Of a DNA stretch of 64,000 nucleotides, positions 11,812 to 22,639 are shown piece by piece. Source of the DNA: Triglochin maritima (Eukaryota; Streptophyta; Magnoliopsida; Alismatales; Juncaginaceae); the NCBI GenBank assembly GCA_963682175.1, contig OY821775.1, forward strand, positions 6,296,501-6,360,500, in the 5' to 3' direction. Position numbers and translations under genes: made by a program. Below the pieces are notes generated by a model. It did no database searches, was not told where the DNA came from, and saw only the letters and a program-made list of their open reading frames with translations. The first letter of the stretch is position 1, and every line of letters starts with the position of its first letter.

Positions 11812-12240
11812 TGTCCGGACGAACTGACGTGGATAACTTCTCATATGTTGATAGACTGTCAGGAATCATTTTACCATTTCTGGAGAGGTGGAATGACGTA
11901 CGTGCTGATGACAACTGTGGATTTCGATGTGTTGCCGATGTCTTCCATGGTGGTCAAGACAACTGGTTGTACGCCTGTCGTGCGATTTCTAATGAGATAG
12001 GTGTACATCCTATTTATAAGAGTGTCTATTTCAACAATGTGGTACAGGCTCGTCAACGAATTGATTGGGGCGGGGGAGCTTGTGACGATGATCATTATAT
12101 GGAGGTTTGGGTCAACTTGTTCCCGATTGCTAATTTTTACAAGTGTGCGGTCATGTATTTCTCAATGGGAACTGTTGGTTCGTTGTTCACGTGTCTTACT
12201 GTGCTACCTTGGGAGAGTCTGTCTGCCATGACGAGGCGTC
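11812..12240 (+). pseudogene. OTU-like cysteine protease exon within MULE
   Basis: An intron (11701 GT to 11811 AG) joins the basic tail of the transposase to an exon encoding a segment with the OTU signature ADDNCGFRCVAD. The Cys of NCGFR would be the nucleophile and the Asp pair precedes it, as in OTU deubiquitinases. Downstream hydrophobic strands fit the fold. The frame then runs into the terminal repeat after about LPWESLSA, before the block where the catalytic His is expected, so the domain is incomplete. OTU enzymes remove ubiquitin from proteins; a role in transposition is not established. The first copy at the window start lacks this exon. Confidence 0.7.
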
Positions 12241-12405
12241 TTAGCCAGACGCCCGAGTCGGAAAAAAAATTCACCTCCGTTACCTCGCCGGATCCAGGTG
12301 CTTCGTCAGATATTTTCGTGGTGTTCGTACTAGGAATGTGAGTAAAATGAGTGAAAACCCTTGTTTAAAGACACGGAACGAAATGAGTATTAATTGATTT
12401 GTTAA

Positions 12406-14014
12406 TGGCAAAAAGATAAGTAAAGTGAGTATCTTCTCTTCACTCTTGATAGTAATCGTCACAAATCGTCACTTTACCCGAATAGTAATCGTCACAAACT
12501 TCCCTTAAAAATCTTGAAACTTAAGTTCCACGTGATAAGTAAAGTGAGTATCTTCTCTTCACTCTAAAATAGTTGAAGTTCCAAGTGATAATCAAAGTGA
12601 GTTCCTTCTCTTCAAAATAAAGTGAAACATCTGAGTGAAGTTTAAAACTCTACAATTCCATTGGTATGCAAGTTATAAGTGAGGGGACCCAAGTTTCGTA
12701 ATATTTTATGCTTTGTTGTTCATCAATCACGCACTCAAAAAATAAAAAAATCTAGCAGAAATGAGTATATCCCAATTGATCCAATAACTAGTTAGGTATG
12801 GTAAATACGCAAGTTCAATCATCACTCTCATAATAATGGGTGGTCGGTAGGATACAGTTACACAAGCCACTTAAATAATTAAAAATTAACTCTAACAATT
12901 ATATAAAAAATAGTTTTCGAAAGTCAAATTCCTAATATTTTTAAAGTTTCTTAGCTACCAATCAGAATCAGAAAGTACTATGCGCGGAAAAAAAGAAGAT
13001 CATAAAGTTCATAACACCCAAAATAGAATTTATATAACCGCTTACCAAAAAAAATCTCAAATAGAATTTCAAATATGGTAATGTTCGCGCAAAAAGAAAA
13101 GCATGGTAAATTGCTAATGGTTGTTTTGGGTAATTTCGAACATGAACTTTGTAAATTTAAAATTGCACTTTAGTCATATACATCAAAGGTTCACGTGTGC
13201 TATATACTTATTAATGAACATCGGATCTCCTTAGCTCTTGGTAGATCATTTTGAAAGAATTTAAATATGAAGGACTTAAAGGGTAGTTGTAAATTTATGA
13301 CTAAGAACAAAAACTAGAGATCATGGGAGTTAAACGAGAAAAATAAAACAAATAAATAAGAAAATATAAACTCGGGTACCGTAGCAGCTGATTGCATGGT
13401 GGAAAATCTAAGACCTAGTACAAAACTCCAACAAAAAATACACAAGACTAGATTTCGTTCCAATGATTGTTTTTTTTCTCATCCAAAAGGATTTGGCATG
13501 GATAAGTCCAAAGGCGAACGTTCTCGTTGCATCTTCCTATGTAGATGCATGGTTTTAGTGTAAATTGTCCTCTTACGTTTGTACTTTTCACTGAAAAGAT
13601 TTGGACACCAATTAGGACAGCAGAAAGATACGCACACAAAGTATTGCTACGTGGGACCATATATCTTAATTGGAACTAAGTTGGAAAGGATGGTGCCTGC
13701 CCACGTTCCTCACACTTTGGAGCTCACTAGTCACTTTTGATGATGATGCATATTCTGGGTTGGTGCCATCCAAATTGAGAGTATATGTTGTTTAAATGGT
13801 TACGTAATTTCTACTTGCATATATGTCCATTCTGGAGATTATGTTTTCAAATATGTATACAAGTGGAAGTTTATTATTGTTGAAACTAAATGTCAAAATG
13901 TGCTCAATAAAAGCTTCATTAATTTGTATGATCACATATCTACCCATATAATCTAAATGCATCCAGACACGAAGAAAAGACATGTAAGGAGATCTTATGT
14001 AATATATATATATA
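12406..14014. other. Intergenic with short local duplications
   Basis: Between about 12415 and 12615 the phrase AAGTAAAGTGAGTATCTTCT recurs (12419, 12538, and a variant near 12587). The rest is AT-rich with no ORF I can support. Confidence 0.45.
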
Positions 14015-14219
14015 GGGTCAAGCTCTAGTGAGCCCAGGGCTCATCAAATTTAGATTAAGCCCCCTACAATCTCACCATTGGATCTTATTTACAGTTAATC
14101 TCACCATTCATTAGCATAACAGTTTTTTTCTTAATCTACCTTACAATTTGAAATGAGTGGTGGATATTGTGGGGGCTTAATTTAGAAAAGTTGAGCCCTG
14201 GGCTCACTAGAGAATTCTT
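14015..14219. mobile_element. MITE copy 1 (hairpin-ended) in (TA)n
   Basis: About 205 bp. The left end AGCTCTAGTGAGCCCAGGGC and right end GAGCCCTGGGCTCACTAGAG are inverted repeats, and the word TGAGCCCAGGGCTCA is itself a palindrome. The interior has AAGCCCCC at the left and GGGGGCTTAA at the right. No coding capacity. It is flanked by (TA)n on both sides. Confidence 0.8.
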
Positions 14220-14220
14220 G

Positions 14221-14283
<63 letters not shown>

Positions 14284-14327
14284 GTATATATATATATACA
14301 TATATATATATATACATATATATATAT
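14220..14327. repeat. (TA)n-rich microsatellite between two MITEs
   Basis: An almost pure TATATG/TATATA tract of about 105 bp separates two near-identical MITEs. Confidence 0.95.
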
Positions 14328-14525
14328 GGTCAAGCTCTAGTGAGCCCAGGGCTCATCAAATTTAGTTTAAGCCCCCTACAATCTCACCATTGGATCTTAT
14401 TTACAGTTAATCTCATCATTCATTAGCATAACCGTTTTTTCTTAATCTACCTTACATTTTGAAATGAGTGGTGGATATTGTGGGGGCTTAATTTAGTTTG
14501 ATTAAGCCCTGGGCTCACTTGAGAA

Positions 14526-14528
<3 letters not shown>
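14328..14528. mobile_element. MITE copy 2, same family and orientation
   Basis: About 200 bp and near-identical to 14015-14219 along its length, including the ends CAAGCTCTAGTGAGCCCAGG and CCCTGGGCTCACTTGAGAAT. It is followed by another (AT)n tract (14529-14571). Confidence 0.8.
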
Positions 14529-14571
<43 letters not shown>

Positions 14572-14575
<4 letters not shown>

Positions 14576-15919
14576 ATGGGTAGGATGATTTACGGTTTAA
14601 GGCATTAAATCGATAGTAGTGTAAATAAGACAAGTTCCGTAACTTCTCCATCACAATCTATGAAGCCACGCTAGCTAGTGCTTGCCGACTTTTGGTGATG
14701 ATGATGGTGTTTCGAGGTACCACGTAGCATTATGAAGTCGGGGAACGCATGTGGCCGGTGGTATCTCAGTCGGGGGGTGATGATTTGAGTCCATTGGTGG
14801 TGTTTAGATGTCACTCTCAAGTTGGAGGGTTTCCATAGGAAAAAGTTTTAGAATAGGACAACACTAATCCTACGAGGAAACGTGATGCATGCAAGCGTGG
14901 GTACGTATGCCAACTATGTAATTATGCCCCTTCCGTTATCTTAAATATTTGAACTTTTCTCCTATGGTATACGACATATTTCGTGGATAATAGAATGAGA
15001 AAGATGGATAAAGGAAGTATTGTGAGAGATGTGAGGTAAGCCTGTGGGTGAGAATAATTAAAATATTTAACGATAGTTCTAAAACAATCTAGGAAATTTA
15101 TTACTTCAGGTAAACTGATCCATCAAAAGGTTACAAGAGGTGAAATAGGAGTATAACTGAATGATCGATTAGATAGGAGATAGTAGATGATGTATAAATT
15201 TCATTCAAAAATTATTAATGTAATTGACCCAAAATGTTACACAGTGGGCCGTGAAGGCCCGAAAGTGTCAGGCATTTATCTGGGCTCCATATAAAAAATA
15301 CAGCCCAATTTAAGCTTCGGCAGTTTGAGCAAGATTTAATTCTACTCGGATTTATATTAATATACCGAAATCTGAATTGTAGTCAATACTATCATTAAAA
15401 GTTTAAAACTGACCTGATCATAAATCTAAAACTGAGATCATAACTCATAAGCCATAACACAAGCACTAACAACCAAAACACAATATCTCAAAATAACCAA
15501 AACACAAAATTTTAATATAACCAAAAATCGGAGCAAATATGAAAGTCTTGGAACCCGAACTATATCCCATGGGATGAAATTAGCTAAAGATCATAGATAT
15601 AATCATCATCAGTTGGACTTGTATCGGAAAATATGCGATCAACATTTTGAAGTTGCAGGCCAATCAAACATCCTCCAATTTAATACTACGGAATCTCTTA
15701 ACTTTTTATCCTGGCTGAATTCCATTAAATGATGTTCTGTAGCTTCTACTACAATCAAAATAAAAATAAAAAACACAGAACCGATGCAAGAGCTACAATC
15801 AACTTAACTATCACTCTACGTAGAACAAATGTATATAGGAAGAAGAACAAGAAACCAAATTACGGTTGTAACGAGACATCTATACCAAGCATATATCAAC
15901 TCCAGCGAGCTTGCTCACC
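14572..15919. other. Intergenic, no gene seen
   Basis: AT-rich. No recognisable domain on either strand and no clear repeat boundaries. Confidence 0.4.
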
Positions 15920-16130
15920 CTACGTACGGGGTGGAGCCTTCGCGCTCGGGGCACATTCTCGTCTCACGGGGTGGAGCCAGTACTCGAGGAAGCCGTGAAC
16001 CAGCTCGCAACCGTCCCCGTACCAGCAACTGCCATATGTAGACCGCGAAGTTGAAGCAGGGGAAAGGATAGTTCTTGTAGGGGTGTCGCCGTCGGTACTC
16101 ACTGCAGTGCACGCCGGAAGTGACCGACGT
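15920..16130 (-). pseudogene. Relic of an arginine-rich tandem CCCH zinc-finger gene
   Basis: On the minus strand one frame gives YRRRHPYKNYPFPCFNF. A neighbouring frame gives YGSCWYGDGCELVHGFLEYW then LHPVRREC. Joined across a small indel near TACATATGG this fits the first CCCH finger (C-x8-C-x5-C-x3-H) followed by the family's HGxxExWLHP signature. The second finger and the upstream arginine-rich motif are absent or unrecognisable. An apparently intact relative lies 1.3 kb away at 17372-17989 on the same strand, so this is probably a decayed tandem duplicate. Confidence 0.65.
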
Positions 16131-17371
16131 TCCGGTTGGTTGCCATTGTGGGGTTGGTGGGACTCTTTGACTTTGATTACTGATTCTTTCGTGCTTATAA
16201 GCTGCTATATGTAGAGGGAGTGTAGGTTTGAGTTTGAATTGTTTCCAAGCAAGAGAGAAGTTTGTTGAGGGTTTAGTTAAGTTAGTTTGCTCACAAAGGT
16301 TGGTAGCTTTCAGTTGGGATGATAATCGATAAACTGTACCTTTGGTCAACTAAAGATAATCCTACCGGTGGTTTGTTAACAAAGATTTTTCTTTCACACC
16401 TTGTGCCTCCATTTGTATGGGGTTTTGTGTATTTTTATTTGCTTCCTTGGTAAAATAGCAACGCTTTCAAGAAAGCAAAGGAATATATATATATATATAT
16501 ATATATATAGTTTTTGCATCTATTTAATAATTTTAGTGATCTCAAAATTACCTGCAATTGTATCATTAATCATAAACAGAGACAAAATTGAAATATTCGC
16601 TCTAAAGATGTTGAAGAAACAAGTTTGACCTAGAGATTTCATTTTTCTTTTGGGGATGTAAAATGTGATCGAAGAAGATATCATCAATGTTAAGGATGTA
16701 GTTTACATTAAAATGTTCAAGTTGAAGCCTATTTACGATGATATCTCAAATTAAAGGATATATATTAATGTGCATAAAACCAACATGGAAGGTATGGATG
16801 CAAAAAATCCCTAATCACCAGATTATGCGCCACTTTTGCGTTCGGCCATTTCCGACTGTAACATGTTAATCCTTATTTTTGTTCTTTCTTAGTTTCTTTT
16901 ACATGATTTTATTTATTTCTTGCTGCTTGGGTCTTAGACCACTATTGTTTAATCGTGTTCGATTTTAAAACTTTCAACTACGATGCAATATCTTAATTGA
17001 AAGATAAATACGTCAGGCTGGTAATTATTGATTAAAAAAGTTCCACGTTAATAACATGTACAAAATAAAACCATGCAGGATTTTATGATAGAATCAGATC
17101 TCTCGTCATATATTACGTAAATATATACTTAAGTTTTATAATCGCAATGGACCAATCGAATTTCACAACATAAAATAAAAACATTATTCGACCCAAACAC
17201 ACGATCACGATTCACGACGGAAGAAATTTGAGTTGAAATTCAAAGACACCAACACAAATTAACCAGAACAAATAATTAAAGGGGGGAAATATTTCAATAT
17301 CTACAATTAAGATTTCTCTAGTTCCCTCTTATTCCATCCATCCATGTAAGCCATAACCAAAATCATGATCA
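16131..17371. other. Intergenic between the two CCCH loci
   Basis: A (TA)n tract at about 16482-16510. The proximal part may contain the decayed 5' end of the CCCH relic. Otherwise no gene seen. Confidence 0.4.
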
Positions 17372-17989
17372 TCATTTGACGAGCTCAAAAATCCAACCAA
17401 GATCCGGCAAATCCGACAACTCCCCGCCGCCACCACCACCACCACCTTTGCCTCTCTCCTCCCCTCCATCCAACCCCAACCTCCCCAACCCGTCGCAAAC
17501 CTCCCCAACCCCCTCATACCTCTTCCCACCCCTAAGCTGCTCCGGCGTGTGCGCGAAGAAGCACACCTTCCTCCGGCAGTGCATGCCGGCATTGCACGGG
17601 CGCGTCCGGTACCGCGACGGGTGCAACCAGAACTCGAAAACCCCGTGCGCGAACTCGCATTGCTGCCCCTTGCTGCACTCTCCTGAGTTCCGGAACTCCG
17701 AGCACGCCACCCCGGCGTAGGGGTGCTTCCGCGGGTCCCGTCTCCTCGCCTTCTCCCCGCGGTGCGCGAACGGGCACTCCGTCCAGTCGTGGCTCCGCGT
17801 CTTGCTGCACCTCTTTATCTTGAACGCGAACATGCGGAACTCGTCCGAGTCGTGCCGCATGTTCTGCGTTCGAGTTACGTTGGTGCAACAAACAAGGGAA
17901 TCGAGCAGCGCATTGTTTTTGGCGACGTCACCAGAAACACGACTATTTAAGTAATCAAACAACAAACTACGCTCGTCTAGAATCGGCAT
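17372..17989 (-). CDS. Arginine-rich tandem CCCH zinc-finger protein (plant TZF)
   Basis: A single-exon frame of 205 aa from ATG at 17989 (protein starts [10 protein letters not shown]). The arginine-rich part has C-x5-H-x4-C-x3-H ([16 protein letters not shown]) followed by [15 protein letters not shown]. Finger 1 is C-x8-C-x5-C-x3-H ([20 protein letters not shown]), then the signature [17 protein letters not shown], then finger 2 with C-x5-C-x4-C-x3-H ([16 protein letters not shown]). This is the plant RR-TZF family (Arabidopsis TZF1-6/SOMNUS/PEI1 type, without ankyrin repeats), cytoplasmic-granule and nuclear proteins that bind AU-rich mRNAs in hormone and stress responses. The N-terminus is short for the family and the tail ends in a poly-Gly run, so the exact start is uncertain. 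Intronless, as is typical. It is probably a paralogue of the relic at 15.9-16.1 kb. Confidence 0.85.
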   Translation of the reverse strand: MPILDERSLLFDYLNSRVSGDVAKNNALLDSLVCCTNVTRTQNMRHDSDEFRMFAFKIKRCSKTRSHDWTECPFAHRGEKARRRDPRKHPYAGVACSEFRNSGECSKGQQCEFAHGVFEFWLHPSRYRTRPCNAGMHCRRKVCFFAHTPEQLRGGKRYEGVGEVCDGLGRLGLDGGEERGKGGGGGGGGELSDLPDLGWIFELVK

Positions 17990-18067
17990 TCCGAAGACGA
18001 AAAATATCGACAACAAAAAAAGTAATCTTAGATTGTTTCCAATAAGCCGATCATGAATGATAGATAA

Positions 18068-18076
18068 CTATATAAG
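18068..18076 (-). promoter_or_regulatory. Candidate TATA box of the CCCH gene
   Basis: The minus strand reads GCTTATATAGT about 80 bp upstream of the chosen ATG at 17989. Confidence 0.4.
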
Positions 18077-18079
18077 CGT

Positions 18080-18530
18080 TTGGATTAATGTGGAAAGAGC
18101 TAGAGATAATTAAGATATTTGTTATGGAGATGGGACAAGAGGGCAGAGGAAAGAAGGCATCGTGTAACACGTCGGGGAAGGGGATTGGAGGGGCTGGCGT
18201 GGATTGGGCAGAGGAGTGGGAGGTGCAGCATTTAGTCCAACGTTTGTACGTTTGCCTACAAGAAACTGAAAGTGGGAAGAAACGTGTCGATGAGTCCTCG
18301 TCACGGGCGAGAGGGATCGAGGAGGGGAAACTCTTTTCTTCTATGCACTTTGTAACGTAACGTTCTCATGCTGTTTTCCATTTCGCTTTTTCGCCGTTTC
18401 GCTTAATATCTTCCCCCGACGGGGTCCGCGTGAATGGTTGATTGCTTTACTTTGATGGAGTTTTTTTTTCGTGATGAGCAAATTTTTCTGGGCACTTAGC
18501 ATAGCATGGTCGAGTTCCTCTGTGTAACTA
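18080..18530. other. Upstream region of CCCH gene, no gene seen
   Basis: A 90-codon frame (18088-18360) has no recognisable domain and I do not call it. The stretch probably includes the CCCH promoter and ends at the giant inverted repeat. Confidence 0.4.
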
Positions 18531-19804
18531 ATAACAAGAGTTATTTGTTTAGGTGCACCATTGTGATTGCATAATTGGGTCTTTGTACCCGGAGTATTTA
18601 CTTTGGTACACTTACTTTAATTGCTTACATGCACCTGATCTAGGTTTGCCTACAGAAAAAATAGGTCTTCGATAATTTTTATATTAGAAAATTTACAAAA
18701 CACATCCTCTAAAATTGAATTGTCCTTAATATTAAATACAAAAACACAAAATAAATATTTCTTTTACAAACACACCATTTCTTCACCATCTCTCATCTCT
18801 CTCACTCTCTCTCTCTCCTCTCTCTCATGTTCTCTCTCTCCTGCTCTCTCTCTTATATTCTCTATTCTCACACTCGAATTATCTATCTCCTCTCTCTCAT
18901 GTTCTCTCTCTCCTATTCTCTCTTCTCACACTCGAATTATCTATCTCCTCCCTCTCTTCTCACTCCCTCCAGTTCTCTCTTCTCCCCCTCTTTCTTTCTC
19001 TCTCTCTCTGCTCTCTCTCACTCTCATCTTTTTTTTCTTCTGCTCTCTCTCATCTCTCTTTTTCTTCTGTTCTCTCTCTCTCATCTCTCTCTCCCCTATC
19101 TTCTCCCTCTCAAATTCTCTCTCCTCTCTCTCCGACACTTCCCCCACCATAAATCAAAACTAAATTGACATGACTGCACTTTTCGTTCTCTCTTCTACCT
19201 CTCTCTCTTTGTCTCATGCTCTCTCTTCTCCCTCTCTCTCTTGTTCTCTCTTCTCTCTTCTGCCTCTCTCTTATATCTCTCTCATGTTCTCTCTTCTACC
19301 TACCTCTCATGGTCTCTCTTCTCCATCTCTCTCATGTTCTCTCTACGCCCTCTCTCTCCCATGTTCTCTCTTCTCCCTCTCTCTCATGTTCTCTCTTCTC
19401 CCTCTCTCTCTCTCTCATGTTCTCTCTTATCCCTCTCTCTCTCCACTTCCTTAGGTATTTACGATACCAAATGAAGAAAATCAACCTAAAGCCCCCTGTT
19501 TGTCACCGTAAAATTTTCTAAACCTTGAGTCGTCAACCTTGAATCCACCTGAAGGACACAAGTTAGAACGAAAAGGTCAGTCATGTCGATTTAGTTTTGA
19601 TTTTTAGCAGGGGAAGTGTCGGAGTGAGTGGGGAGAGAGAATTTGAGAGGGAGAAGAGAGAGAGAAAGAGAGAGATGAAAGATAGAGATGAGAGAGAGAA
19701 GAGAGAATTTGAGAGAGAGAATATAGAGAGAACATGAGAGAGAGGGAGAAGAGAGAACTAGAGAGAAATGCGAGAGATAATTCGAGCGTGAGAAGAGAGA
19801 ATAG

Positions 19805-19837
<33 letters not shown>

Positions 19838-20131
19838 ACAGAAGAGAGAGGAGAGAGAGTGAGAGAGGAGGGAGAAGAGAGGATGTGTTTGTAAAAGAAA
19901 TATTTGTTTTGCGTTTTTGTATTTAATATTAAGGACAATTCAATTTTAGAGGGTGTTTTGTAAATTTTTTAATATAAAAATTAACAAAGTGGGACCCACA
20001 GACAGACCAGGTGCATGCAAGCAATTAAACTGCAAATGTAGGTGTAGTCAAGCCAATACCCGAAACCCAGGTGCAAAAACCCAATTATGCACTCCCACAG
20101 GTGCACCCAAGCAAATAACCTTAATAATAAA
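18531..20131. mobile_element. 1.6-kb giant inverted repeat with CT/GA-rich arms
   Basis: The left arm (18531-about 19191) and right arm (about 19565-20131) are imperfect reverse complements along their lengths. Matched words include GCATAATTGGGT against ACCCAATTATGC, TTAATTGCTT against AAGCAATTAA, GAATTGTCCTTAATATTAAA against its complement at 19920-19945, and AAATCAAAACTAAAT (19151-19165) against ATTTAGTTTTGATTT (19589-19603). Each arm carries a long CTCTCT or GAGAGA tract, and the loop (about 19192-19564) is also CT-rich. Open frames here are simple-sequence artefacts. It is most likely a non-autonomous long-TIR or foldback element. Clear target duplications were not found. Confidence 0.8.
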
Positions 20132-20162
20132 CATTGTTGTTGCTACGTAAACAATAGGGATT

Positions 20163-20500
20163 TTAGGTTTAATTACAGTTTAACCTCCTGAACTATACAT
20201 TGATATCACTTTGCACTATTAAATTTTCAAAGTTAATGAATTCAATACCAATCCGACCCAAATTCCAACAATATCTGACATTTGATTCGATCCGAACTTC
20301 CACATAAAATCAGGTCTATGAGTGTATTAAGGATATTACAAAAAAGGCAAAGTATTTTTAAATAATGGTTTTTTAAAGTTCAAAGAGGTAAAATGTTACA
20401 AAACGAAAATTCAGGAGGGATAGTTGTCTACTTTGAAAGCTTAATGGTGCAAAGTGATATCAATACATAGTTCAGGTGGATAAACTGTAATTAACCTAAA
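20163..20500. mobile_element. 338-bp MITE with long terminal inverted repeats
   Basis: The left end (TTAGGTTTAATTACAGTTTA, then TGATATCACTTTGCACTATT) and right end (GGTGCAAAGTGATATCAATA, then AAACTGTAATTAACCTAAA) are inverted copies of about 60 bp. No coding capacity. Similar to widespread Mutator-type MITEs; the target duplication is not clean. Confidence 0.75.
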
Positions 20501-21570
20501 CAATATTAGGAATGATCGGAGATGCTTATGTTTATTTGATATGGATATGGATATGGATTTTCTGTTCAAATTGTCTACACTCATAGTTACATCAAAGTAA
20601 GACAACACAGTTTAAAACTAAATTAAGCTAAATTTGAAGCATAAATTAAGTAAACAAGACCAAAAGATAACGTGTCCGTCAATTATATATGTCCAGTTAA
20701 AAATTGAATAAAAAGTTATACAAGTATTTTTTTAAAGAATTTTTTTATTAATTAAAAGGCTAATGTATACACATTAGTCAGGTTACGGTGCAATTATAGT
20801 AAAAACGTCCTACACCCAAGGTATCTATCTAATACGACGTTACAATTTTACGGTTACAAGGAGTAATACTAATTGACAGCTCTGTTAGCATGCTGAAAGT
20901 AAAATTCGCTCTCCATGAATATGTGAGAGGGAGAGGCAACTCTAAAAACACAATTGTTCCTAGTTTTCCAAATTGTAGCAATACGCAAATAGTAGAGTCC
21001 ACCAATTCTAGATGCCCAATCTATAAGAGTTCGGTCCACGGGCTAGAAGGAGGTCGTATGGTTCATGGTATGCTGAAATAGCATTGGGTAAACCAAGGAT
21101 ATATTGGAGAAGTGATATTACACTTCATAAGGGTATGTCGACTGTTTTGATGTTCCTTTTACAAAGAATGCATCGGTTTGGTCCGTTGATGAATCTCTTC
21201 GTCACGTTGTCAAATGTTGGAATTTTGTTGTTGACAATTAACCAAATGAAGAATTTTATCTTTGAGGGACATTTCGTTTTCCAAATTATCCTCCATGGTT
21301 AGAAAACAATGTCTCCATTCGAGAGAAAATAATAGAATGAAATAATGAATACTTGACAGGAAAGGTTTGGTCTCATGAAAGAAGTCATAGGTTTGTCTTT
21401 TTAGAAGATAGTTAATTGCATAGATAATAAAGTAGGATTGTTGTTGTCACAACCTTCTAAACAAAATACAAAGTAATATTACAACAGTAAATAGTTTTGC
21501 ACAAGCTACAAAACAACCTAAATGGTTGTAAGAATGTCTAAAACAACAACTAATCAAAACTACCCAAACA
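20501..21570. other. Intergenic, short frames only
   Basis: A short GATATG tandem run at about 20537-20560. Two short frames (20890-21081 and 21084-21302) lack recognisable domains. Confidence 0.4.
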
Positions 21571-21935
21571 TCACTTCCTTTTCGGTGTTAGTCGTGATCC
21601 CAACCACCTTCTATTAGGTGTCTGCTGAGGAAGAAGTAGCTGCCTGGGTAAGTATATTGTCTCCTCACATATTCTCACCCGCTCGGCTGCCTCGACTGCC
21701 ACTCGCCTTTCCTCCTCTTGTACTAGTTCTTCTAGTCGAGCGAAGTGGTGAATTCCAGCAAGCTCACTATCAATTGGATCAACAGCAGCGGCGGCCATCC
21801 CATCTGGTTGAGTAGGTGCATTCAATGCTGCAAGTGGTGGATTGTTGGCACTATTTTGGGTAGTGATAAATACTGACAGTGTGGCGAAATGTTCAATTCT
21901 TGTTCGTTTAATCCGATTTTTAAAGAGCTCATCCG
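21571..21935 (-). other. Unrecognised coding-like fragment
   Basis: A minus-strand frame is open from about 21935 to the stop at 21571, with RIKRTRIEHFATL, DPIDSELAGIHHF and an acidic helix ELVQEEERRVAVEAAERVR. GC content is higher than in the flanks. No initiator Met is evident at the upstream end. The style (basic start, then Gln/Asn/Pro-rich, then charged helix) resembles the N-terminus of retrotransposon-associated proteins, but I do not recognise a family. Most likely a transposon or gene fragment. Confidence 0.3.
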
Positions 21936-22129
21936 CTCCCTTTTTTCTTGGTCATGCCCAAAGTAACAGTAAATCATAACATTCATTCAATACATGCCAA
22001 AATGAATCAGAGGATTGTCAAAATACACTATTATTTCTGTCCTTCCGAACCGACCAACAAAAACAGTTGATCAGGTTGTTTCACTCTTTATGTTCTAAAT
22101 CAAGTTGATTTGATACACGTTGAATGAAA

Positions 22130-22400
22130 CACTATTGATTCCTTGTTAAGTTTAAATCGAGTTTCATTCATCTCTCCCAAAAAGTGGATGCAAATGGACA
22201 TGTAAAGAATAAATGTTCGATTGTTCCGTAACCAATTTCACACACTGGACATAAGGTATTTATCGGTATCCCTCTTTTAAATAAATTGTCTTTGGTTAGT
22301 AGCTTACCTTGATATAATGTCCAAATAAATACTTTTACTTTAAATGGACCGAAACTTTTCCAGACTTAATGGTCCCCCCGAGACTTCTTTCATCAAGCAT
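22130..22400 (-). pseudogene. LINE zinc-binding (zf-RVT) C-terminal remnant
   Basis: Minus-strand translation gives VWKSFGPFKVKVFIW, then LYQGKLLTKDNLFKRGIPI, then LCPVCEIGYGTIEHLFFTC, then PFASTFWE, with stops before and after. This is the zinc-binding domain at the end of plant L1-type LINE reverse transcriptases (CPxC...EHLFFxC). The rest of the LINE is missing or unrecognisable here. Confidence 0.8.
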
Positions 22401-22560
22401 TTAGTTCTTTGACTTCTTTCAATCAACCTATAAGAAGATCAGTTCTCGAGTACTCTAATTTCTTCAAAGTAAGCATCACCCCAAAACATATTCTTAACTT
22501 GTTATGGTTGTAATTTGTTCTTAATTTATTGAATAAGACACAATTATTGTGTAATTTGTT

Positions 22561-22562
<2 letters not shown>

Positions 22563-22620
<58 letters not shown>
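22563..22620. repeat. (TA)n microsatellite
   Basis: About 58 bp of uninterrupted TA dinucleotides. Confidence 0.97.
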
Positions 22621-22623
<3 letters not shown>

Positions 22624-22639
22624 CATGGTATCCACTCTG

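Larger units (their letters stand above)
9295..12405 (+). mobile_element. MULE carrying transposase remnant and OTU-like exon, 3' terminus truncated
   Basis: The left terminal repeat (9300-9428 and 10072-10200, split by a hAT-like insertion) is inverted at 12220-12405. Left shared words include TCGTGTCTTTAAACAAG, ACTCAGTTTTACTCACATTC and GATCCGGCGAGGTAACGGA; the right side has their reverse complements. The match stops at about 12405, where the last 100 bases of the family terminus should follow, so the right end is deleted. The same family ends at 1924 and at 29049/30401. Between the repeats lie a decayed transposase (10240-11700) and an OTU-like exon (11812-12240). Confidence 0.85.

Noticed and set aside
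18720..19521. Long Ser/Leu-rich ORFs on the plus strand and matching minus-strand ORFs
   Set aside because: They are translations of CTCTCT/GAGAGA simple sequence inside an inverted repeat.
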